From contig JAAXHY010000011.1 in assembly GCA_012270665.1 (NCBI GenBank), forward strand, positions 1-9,145: DNA of 9,145 bases, given 5' to 3'. Shown one piece after another: positions 1 to 5,147 of the stretch; the first letter of the stretch is position 1, and each line of letters starts with the position of its first letter. Source of the stretch: Dehalococcoidia bacterium (lineage in GTDB: Bacteria > Chloroflexota > Dehalococcoidia > SAR202 > UBA11138). The notes under the pieces were generated by a model. The model searched no databases. It worked only from the letters and a program-made list of their open reading frames with translations, and was not told the origin of the DNA. A program made the translations under genes and the position numbers.

Positions 1-213
1 ATTGGCAGCGACGAATTCACCAAGCCCGTCGCCGCGCTGATAGTCGGTCAGAGCGCTCCTCCGGGCAAGCGCATGGGACACGCCGGAGCCATCATAACCG
101 GAAGCGCGGGCCGCGCCAGCGAGAAGGTCAAAGCCCTCGCCGCCGCCGGAGTATCCATCATCCCCGCCCCCGGCGAAATAGGCGTCACCGCCCAGCAAAT
201 GATGCAGTCCTAG
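1..213 (+). CDS. sucD: Succinyl-CoA ligase (synthetase) alpha subunit, C-terminal 70 residues; 5' end outside the window
   Basis: This is the end of the alpha subunit of the TCA-cycle enzyme that converts succinyl-CoA, ADP or GDP and phosphate to succinate, CoA and NTP in the cytoplasm. The visible frame has no start and ends with TAG at 211-213. It carries the hallmark segment [13 protein letters not shown] (residues 20-32 of the visible part), followed by a G-S-A-G-R-A loop and an [11 protein letters not shown] helix. The His at codon 79-81 aligns with the phosphorylated active-site histidine of the family (His246 in the E. coli protein). The distance from that His to the C-terminus, about 43 residues, is also as in E. 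coli. No beta subunit gene (sucC) is visible; it would be expected upstream. The stop codon overlaps the ribosome-binding site of the next gene, so the toxin-antitoxin pair is probably read on this transcript. Confidence 0.95.
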   Translation: MGSDEFTKPVAALIVGQSAPPGKRMGHAGAIITGSAGRASEKVKALAAAGVSIIPAPGEIGVTAQQMMQS

Positions 214-216
214 GAG
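211..216 (+). promoter_or_regulatory. Shine-Dalgarno of the antitoxin gene, overlapping the sucD stop codon
   Basis: The sequence TAGGAG puts the GGAG core partly inside the sucD TAG (211-213), seven bases before the ATG at 224. The short gap leaves no room for a promoter between the two genes. This suggests co-transcription and possibly translational coupling with sucD. Confidence 0.7.
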
Positions 217-223
217 CCGAACA

Positions 224-625
224 ATGGCAACCCTCATCATACGCAACATATCCGACGACCTGCTAGAAAAATTAGAACGAAGTGCCCTGGAGCGCGGCCT
301 TTCTGTTGAAGACGAAGCCATACGACGCATTCTGGCCACTTCCTTCCCGCTGAACGAGCGCGAACAGGAAGAACCTATGGAGAGTATTCGCAAGAACAGG
401 CGCAATATGGCGGAAAAGGGATTTTGGGTAACGGAAGAAGAAGTAACCAGATCAAAACACGACGTCTCTTATGGTATGAAAAGTGAGTCAGACCAGGAAC
501 CTGACTCCGCAAGGCAATCAATTGAAGATAGGCTCAAGGGATTCAGAGAACTTATGGATCGCTATCCTGATGTGTACATTACCGATGAGCAGATAACGCG
601 AGCGAAACGAGAAGGACGACCGTGA
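224..625 (+). CDS. FitA/VapB-like ribbon-helix-helix antitoxin with a duplicated C-terminal segment
   Basis: Predicted antitoxin that would bind its own operator as a dimer and neutralise the PIN toxin encoded next to it. Residues 1-40 form the RHH/Arc fold: a beta strand (ATLIIRNI), a first helix (DDLLEKLERSALERG) and a second helix (SVEDEAIRRILATS), the pattern of FitA-type antitoxins. The protein is 133 residues, against roughly 70-90 usual for the family. The extra length is a repeat: FWVTEEEVTRSKHD (67-80) aligns without gaps to VYITDEQITRAKRE (117-130), with five identities and otherwise similar residues, and basic or charged helices precede both copies. In this family the C-terminal tail is the toxin-binding part. 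The ATG has a good Shine-Dalgarno. The stop overlaps the toxin start (GTGA, 622-625). One line inside the gene is about 38% GC, far below sucD, which hints at foreign origin. Confidence 0.85.
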   Translation: MATLIIRNISDDLLEKLERSALERGLSVEDEAIRRILATSFPLNEREQEEPMESIRKNRRNMAEKGFWVTEEEVTRSKHDVSYGMKSESDQEPDSARQSIEDRLKGFRELMDRYPDVYITDEQITRAKREGRP

Positions 626-1026
626 TTGTTGCCGATACCAATCTCATAGTTCACTTGAGCATAAGAAGCGAGTGGACGACAACAGCTTATCAGGTGTTCT
701 ACAAAGACCCGGAATGGCACGCTCCGGCTTTGTGGCGGTCTGAATTCAGAAATACGCTGGCGTCACACATGCGGGCCGAACTTATGACATACGAACACGC
801 ATTGGACACAATGGACGAGGCGGAGGGGTTTATGCTAGACAGAGGCGACCACTGGGTCAACTCCACTGCCGTCCTCAGCCTCGTCTCCCAGTCCACCTGC
901 TCCGCCTACGACTGCGAATTCGTCGCCCTAGCCAACCACCTGAGCGCCCCGCTCATAACCTCAGATTCACGACTGCTCCGAGACTTCCCCAACCGCGCTC
1001 TCGCGCCAGATCGGTTTCTCGTCTAG
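622..1026 (+). CDS. VapC-like PIN-domain ribonuclease toxin
   Basis: Predicted Mg2+-dependent endoribonuclease of the PIN family, the toxin partner of the preceding RHH protein; known VapC targets are initiator tRNA, 23S rRNA or other tRNAs. At 134 residues it is a full-length PIN domain. The acidic active-site residues are in place: Asp5 (VADTN), Glu41 (LWRSEFRN), Asp97 (SAYDCEFVALA) and Asp115 (LITSDSRLL). The start is GTG at 622, overlapping the antitoxin stop in GTGA, the usual translational coupling that lets antitoxin be made first. The gene ends with TAG at 1024-1026, sharing CTAG with the stop of the convergent permease gene. The 5' part is AT-richer (about 48% GC near 661-720) than the last 180 bases (63-65%). 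The target cannot be told from sequence. Confidence 0.88.
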   Translation: MIVADTNLIVHLSIRSEWTTTAYQVFYKDPEWHAPALWRSEFRNTLASHMRAELMTYEHALDTMDEAEGFMLDRGDHWVNSTAVLSLVSQSTCSAYDCEFVALANHLSAPLITSDSRLLRDFPNRALAPDRFLV

Positions 1027-2216
1027 CTCGCCGACGACGACATCCTGAACCGCCACAGCGCGACCGCCATGAACACCACCCCAAACCCTGCCAGCGCGAC
1101 CATCTCCTGCGTAACGTCCCCGAACTCCGCGCCGAACAGCATCAGCTTGTTGAAGCCGCCATTCGCCCACCCGTGAGGCGTCAGCTTCGCAAGCGACTGC
1201 ATCCACTGCGGAGTTATGAACAGCGGCCACCAGCATCCGCCTATCGGAGCCAGAACCAGCGCGGTCAGCGGCCCCAGCGCCGATGCCGCCTGCACGTTCG
1301 TAGCGAAACTTGCCAGCATCACCCCGAACGTCGCCGACGCCAGCGCCATCAGCATCGAGATGATGATCACCGCGGCGGGCGATGCCCCCAGGTCTATCCC
1401 GAACGCCACTATTCCCACGACCCACATCACCCCAAGCTGCGCTATCCCTCGGAACGCCGTCCCAACGAACTTGCCCACGATAACCGACTCCCGCCGCGTA
1501 CCGTTCGACACCAGCCTCTCCAGCGTGTGCGACTGTCTTTCGCGCGCTATCGCCTCTGCGCTCATCGCAGCCGTGAAGAACACGAACATCGTCAGGTACG
1601 CAGACAGCGTGAAGTTCGACGGCTGGAACGGCTCTATGTCTCCCACACGCTCCACCTCGAACCCTATCAGCGGTAGAAAGTCATCCTGCTCGACCATCGG
1701 AAACTGGATGCCGGTCTGTCCCATGCCCGATAGCTGTCCAATCAAGCCGAATGCCACGGTGCCCTGCGACAACTGAGTCGCCACCGACCGCGCGAACCCG
1801 TACAAAGCCGCCTGTGTCTCGGGGGAAGCGTCTCCGACCACAACATCCAGCGTTGTCGGGACCCCACTCATCAAACTCTGGCTGAATCCGTGGGGAAATG
1901 ACACGAACCCCGCGAGTTCGCCGCTTTCCGTGGCGGCGAGCGCCTCGTCATACGCCATTATGGTTATATCGCCCGTGCCATCCTCACCTGCCAACCCCTG
2001 GACGAGTTGCGCGCCGATGCCGTCTGCGCCTTCCTGTATAGTGAGAACCAGTTGCAGGGGTTCGTCCTCCGGCCCCTGTCCTCGCAGCGCGAGCGAAAAC
2101 CCTATCACGAACAGGAATGGGAACAGGAATGCGAACCCCACTGCGAACCTGTCCTTGAAGAATATCTTAGTATCCTTCACCGCTATCAGCGTCGCCTGAC
2201 GCAGTACCACTCTCAC
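1023..2216 (-). CDS. ABC-2 type transporter permease, second of the pair
   Basis: Predicted membrane-spanning half of an ABC-2 exporter, 397 residues, inner membrane. It has the ABC2_membrane_3 layout: an N-terminal helix about residues 25-44, a large extracytoplasmic domain of about 45-200, then about five helices between 203 and 388. The cytoplasmic segment EAIARERQSHTLERLVSNGT (221-240) leading into GKF is the family's conserved coupling element that contacts the ATPase. The start is GTG at 2216, directly after the TAG of the first permease (2219-2217); the G-run at the end of that gene can act as ribosome-binding site. This points to stoichiometric co-translation of the two permeases. The matching ATPase is probably the one 6 kb upstream at 8839-8084. 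The substrate is unknown; relatives move drugs, ions or lipids. The stop lies in the CTAG shared with the toxin gene, and I see no hairpin terminator. Confidence 0.88.
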   Translation of the reverse strand: MRVVLRQATLIAVKDTKIFFKDRFAVGFAFLFPFLFVIGFSLALRGQGPEDEPLQLVLTIQEGADGIGAQLVQGLAGEDGTGDITIMAYDEALAATESGELAGFVSFPHGFSQSLMSGVPTTLDVVVGDASPETQAALYGFARSVATQLSQGTVAFGLIGQLSGMGQTGIQFPMVEQDDFLPLIGFEVERVGDIEPFQPSNFTLSAYLTMFVFFTAAMSAEAIARERQSHTLERLVSNGTRRESVIVGKFVGTAFRGIAQLGVMWVVGIVAFGIDLGASPAAVIIISMLMALASATFGVMLASFATNVQAASALGPLTALVLAPIGGCWWPLFITPQWMQSLAKLTPHGWANGGFNKLMLFGAEFGDVTQEMVALAGFGVVFMAVALWRFRMSSSAS

Positions 2217-3401
2217 CTAGCGCCCCCCTTCCGACGCCCTGAACAGCATTCGCGCCACGACTAGTCCGACCACCGTAACGCCGACCATGACCCCCAGCCC
2301 AACGACCTCCTCAGACAGGCCCGCGCCCGACGATAGCATCTCCTCCATCGCCTCTATGGCATAGTGGTTGATAGTGAACCTGGCTATCACCGCCAGCGGC
2401 CCATCCGCCACCACGAAGAATGTCCCGCCGAATATCGTCATGAACATCGTGAAGAACACCGCCGCCCATATCGCTTGGTCCCGCGTCCGCGCCGCCGCCC
2501 CGATAACCAGTCCCACCGCGCTCACAGCCGCCGCGACCAGTATCGAGAACACGACCAACTGAGCGAAGTCCAAGGCGTCTCCAACCCTCAGCGCCGCGAA
2601 CCCCAGCGCGAGCAGTATAACCGCTTGGAACGTAGCCCTCAGCGTCCCGGACAGGAACTTACCGGCGAACAACTGGTTGATACCCAGCCTCGTTGTCATC
2701 AGCCGTTCCAGCGTCCCGATTCGCCGCTCCTCCACCAGCGTTTGCGCGCCCATCGTCACCGCGAACATAAGGAACATCACCGTTACCCCGGGCATCAGCC
2801 TGTTCAGAAGATTCGCCTCCTCCGCATCGCCCAGTCCGCGTACCTCCACTCCCACCGCTGGATCGCGACGCGAATCCGCCAGTCGCCGGTCGAACGCCGC
2901 GTCTATTTCACCCTTCGTCATACTCGCGCCGGCGAGGATCTCATACACCATCCGCCTCGACTGTATCTCCCCACCCATCTCCAGCGCTACGCCGGAAACG
3001 ATGCTCGCCACGATCTGCCCCGTCTCGCCGCCGTGCCCCCTCTGCTTGAACAGGATGTGCGTCGGCTCCCCAGCCTCCAGCGCCTCCGAGAAGCCAGCCG
3101 GAATCACAACCGCTGTCAGAATAGCCGACCGCTCCAACGCGCCGTCCGCGTCCTCCATCGTCCTCTCACGCACGCTGATCTCATCCATCCCGTCCAGACT
3201 CTCGATGAGCCTCCGACCGTACTCCCCCGAGTCCAGATTAACCACGTGCGCCGTAGCGTGAAAACTCGCGTCCCCGCCTCCGAACGCCCCGTACATCAGC
3301 GCGAACAGCGCAATCGGCAGCGCAATGCTGAAAGCCAGCTCCCCTGGATTCAGCAGAAACCGCTTGAGGTCCAAAAACGCTATGTACAACGGCCTGAGCA
3401 A
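2217..3401 (-). CDS. ABC-2 type transporter permease, first of the pair
   Basis: Predicted inner-membrane permease of the same ABC-2 exporter, 394 residues. It has a first helix at about 22-40, a large extracytoplasmic domain at about 41-204, and further helices near 205-222, 255-273, 280-303, 311-331 and 365-386. The coupling segment EERRIGTLERLMTTRLG (224-240) followed by GKF is typical of the family. The best start is TTG at 3401. The frame has a TGA shortly upstream and offers no ATG or GTG in between, and the encoded N-terminus (LYIAFLDLKRFLLNPGELAF) matches the normal beginning of such permeases, so the protein looks complete. No Shine-Dalgarno is evident; the TAA of the 374-residue gene lies only ten bases upstream, so initiation may depend on coupling. 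The weak start may be a scar of the cassette insertion immediately upstream. Confidence 0.87.
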   Translation of the reverse strand: MLRPLYIAFLDLKRFLLNPGELAFSIALPIALFALMYGAFGGGDASFHATAHVVNLDSGEYGRRLIESLDGMDEISVRERTMEDADGALERSAILTAVVIPAGFSEALEAGEPTHILFKQRGHGGETGQIVASIVSGVALEMGGEIQSRRMVYEILAGASMTKGEIDAAFDRRLADSRRDPAVGVEVRGLGDAEEANLLNRLMPGVTVMFLMFAVTMGAQTLVEERRIGTLERLMTTRLGINQLFAGKFLSGTLRATFQAVILLALGFAALRVGDALDFAQLVVFSILVAAAVSAVGLVIGAAARTRDQAIWAAVFFTMFMTIFGGTFFVVADGPLAVIARFTINHYAIEAMEEMLSSGAGLSEEVVGLGVMVGVTVVGLVVARMLFRASEGGR

Positions 3402-3411
3402 GGGATACAGC

Positions 3412-4536
3412 TTAGTTCGCCATCAGCGTCAGGTTACGCGGGTTGCGAAGCTCATATGCATTGCCGACGGCGTGAACGTCACCATCCAAACCAATAGCCC
3501 GTTGCTCTTGGAACGCCTGTATAACCCTGTCGTAAACCGACTGCTCGAACTCTGCCCTTATACGCACAAGCCGTCCCTCTTGCATAGACGACAGAACCGC
3601 CCTCCCGTCGAACTCATCAGGCCACCTGTCCAAGTGTATGATATGCGCGATGATATGCTCATCGAAAGACGGCTCATTGCGTCGGAATGATTTTGCGGCC
3701 TCAGTCAGGACATCGGCGGACTTATCCGAAAACTTAAACTTCGAATCCTCGACATTCGACGGGCGAACCTCTGCCCAGGACAGACATATCTCGACACCGC
3801 GCCCTCTCTTAGCCAGAGCCGCCACCGAATCGCACAGGTTGGCGCTCACTCCATGTTCCACAGAGCGCTCGAATGGCTCCAGAGTATCGCCAATAAGCGC
3901 TTTATCAATCGCCGAGCTCGCGTGTGTCAACGCCACTGCGAGTTTGTGAGTAGCGCGACGCGGAAACGGAGGAAGGTAGTCATCGCCGAAGTCTGTCTGC
4001 CCAATTCCGGCCGGCACAGGGGAGTGCAATGTCAGCGTGTGGCCTTCGTAGTAACTCGGCAGCGGCTGAACGCTGTCCAAGTACTCAGAAACCTGGGCGC
4101 TTGGCCTGCTCCGATAGGCCGCCCTCGGCTTCTCAGCCGCCCGAGCCGCGGAAGCCAGCATACGGTAGGCGTCGTGAAGCATATCAGCGCTCTGACGCAG
4201 CGAAAGTGGCCCTCTGGCAACCCCGCTCGGGGCGCGCATACGAATCACGTCCCCCCCTGTGCCTGCCAATTCGTAGAATACGTCCAGTTCTGAGCGTTCC
4301 TCCACTGCCGCGATAGCCTCGACGGCCTCAGACATCGCCTGCGCATAATCGGGTAATGTGTCCCTGATAGGAACAATTATGTCGTAAGTCTTTCCGCTAT
4401 GTTCCTTGAGATACAGATTCGCAAGTCCTCTACCCCACGGGCCGTCATCAATCCATTCGTGGGACTTGAGATAGGACAGCAGACTAACAAGCGACAGAGA
4501 CTCCAAAGCCTCGCGGTCATGTATTTCTACTTTCAT
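3412..4536 (-). CDS. Uncharacterised 374-residue partner of the DUF4365 protein
   Basis: I cannot assign a named function. The protein is soluble, with no signal peptide or membrane helix. Residues 9-31 (LESLSLVSLLSYLKSHEWID) look like a small helical head followed by a strand pattern to about 60. A helical segment lies around 64-90, and a middle region contains GVSANLCDSVAAL (229-241). The C-terminal part from about 292 has alternating strands, with HLDRWPDEFDGRAVL, then GRLVRIRAEF, then GLDGDVHAVGNAYELRNPRNLTLM at the very end, a pattern that suggests a small beta-barrel (OB-like) domain. From memory, proteins with this outline (short N-terminal domain, SANLC motif, L-R-N-P-R ending) recur next to DUF4365 genes in many bacteria and stay unnamed. 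The ATG at 4536 overlaps the DUF4365 stop (ATGA), so the two are translationally coupled and probably act together. GC is about 50-53% in sampled lines, lower than the flanking transporter genes. Confidence 0.8.
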   Translation of the reverse strand: MKVEIHDREALESLSLVSLLSYLKSHEWIDDGPWGRGLANLYLKEHSGKTYDIIVPIRDTLPDYAQAMSEAVEAIAAVEERSELDVFYELAGTGGDVIRMRAPSGVARGPLSLRQSADMLHDAYRMLASAARAAEKPRAAYRSRPSAQVSEYLDSVQPLPSYYEGHTLTLHSPVPAGIGQTDFGDDYLPPFPRRATHKLAVALTHASSAIDKALIGDTLEPFERSVEHGVSANLCDSVAALAKRGRGVEICLSWAEVRPSNVEDSKFKFSDKSADVLTEAAKSFRRNEPSFDEHIIAHIIHLDRWPDEFDGRAVLSSMQEGRLVRIRAEFEQSVYDRVIQAFQEQRAIGLDGDVHAVGNAYELRNPRNLTLMAN

Positions 4537-5015
4537 AGTATTCCCCTCTCAGCCTTGTCCATCAAATCCGCAAGCTGTTCCTTGTTGAACATATTCGTCA
4601 ATGGGATGTGAACCGTGACACTGGAAGTGTTCGGGACCGACGGACTGCTCCTGAGAGAGAGCCAGTATGCACAGCGCCTCATACAAAGTTCCTCATCTGA
4701 TTGAGACACCCAGTCCTCTACTTCTCCGGGCATCCGAACAACTATCAGAATCCGTGGTATCCTCGGTTCTTCAATTCGAAGATCGTCATAATTATTCATC
4801 GGCAGTGGAAAGTGCAAGACTCCATCCCGCAAGATGTCTCGTGACGTGGCCTTCAGCTGAAACTCAACCCTTGGACGCCTACCGGAGTCACCTATGAATA
4901 TCCCATCCATGCTGTCCAAATCTGGATATACTGCACCTATCCTAAATCCGGCCTGCGCCGCAACTGCCCTTATGTATGCTATTGAAAATTGTTCCATCTG
5001 AAGGTTTGGAGTCAC
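4533..5015 (-). CDS. DUF4365 domain protein, predicted PD-(D/E)XK-like nuclease fold
   Basis: A 160-residue single-domain protein I recognise as DUF4365. The N-terminal helix (MEQFSIAYIRAVAAQAGF, 7-24) is followed by a strand and an acidic turn with Asp32, Asp34 and Asp37. Next comes RVEFQLKATSRDIL (49-62), whose Glu51, Gln53 and Lys55 form an E-x-Q-x-K variant of the PD-(D/E)XK active site, as in Mrr-like nucleases. Further family marks are LHFPLPMNNYDDLR (67-80), RILIVVRMP (88-96), a central SDEELCMRRCAYWLSLR (106-122) and the SVTVHIPLTNMF block (132-143). The start used is GTG at 5015; ATG at 4997 (codon 7) is a reasonable alternative, and neither has a strong Shine-Dalgarno. A candidate promoter lies in the gap upstream. 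The stop overlaps the next start. One line inside it is only 38% GC. Nuclease activity is inferred from the motif; DUF4365 has no firmly established function that I know of. Confidence 0.85.
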   Translation of the reverse strand: MTPNLQMEQFSIAYIRAVAAQAGFRIGAVYPDLDSMDGIFIGDSGRRPRVEFQLKATSRDILRDGVLHFPLPMNNYDDLRIEEPRIPRILIVVRMPGEVEDWVSQSDEELCMRRCAYWLSLRSSPSVPNTSSVTVHIPLTNMFNKEQLADLMDKAERGIL

Positions 5016-5147
5016 TTTATATTCATTCCCACATCTACGTCTCTCAAGAATCAGCTTGCGAAAGACGCCTAACCATTCTGAATCTATGTTGAGTGTCCAT
5101 TATAGCAGATTTAAGAACAATAGTTTGTCCAAGCGATAAAAATCCCC
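5016..5147 (-). promoter_or_regulatory. Intergenic gap with a candidate promoter for the DUF4365/partner pair
   Basis: This AT-rich 132-base gap lies between the methyltransferase stop and the DUF4365 start. On the minus strand it contains TGCTATAAT, an extended -10 (TGn at 5107-5105) with a perfect TATAAT at 5104-5099. No good -35 hexamer sits at 16-18 bases, so it would rely on the extended -10. Transcription would begin near 5092 and leave a leader of about 75-80 bases before GTG 5015. No convincing hairpin terminator for the methyltransferase gene is visible, only a G-rich stretch followed by five T. Confidence 0.5.

Noticed and set aside
2364..3497. A long open frame on the + strand opposite the first permease gene
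   Set aside because: It is rich in Arg, Pro and His, has no recognisable domain, and is explained by the GC-rich codon use of the permease on the other strand, which has a clear membrane topology and family motifs.
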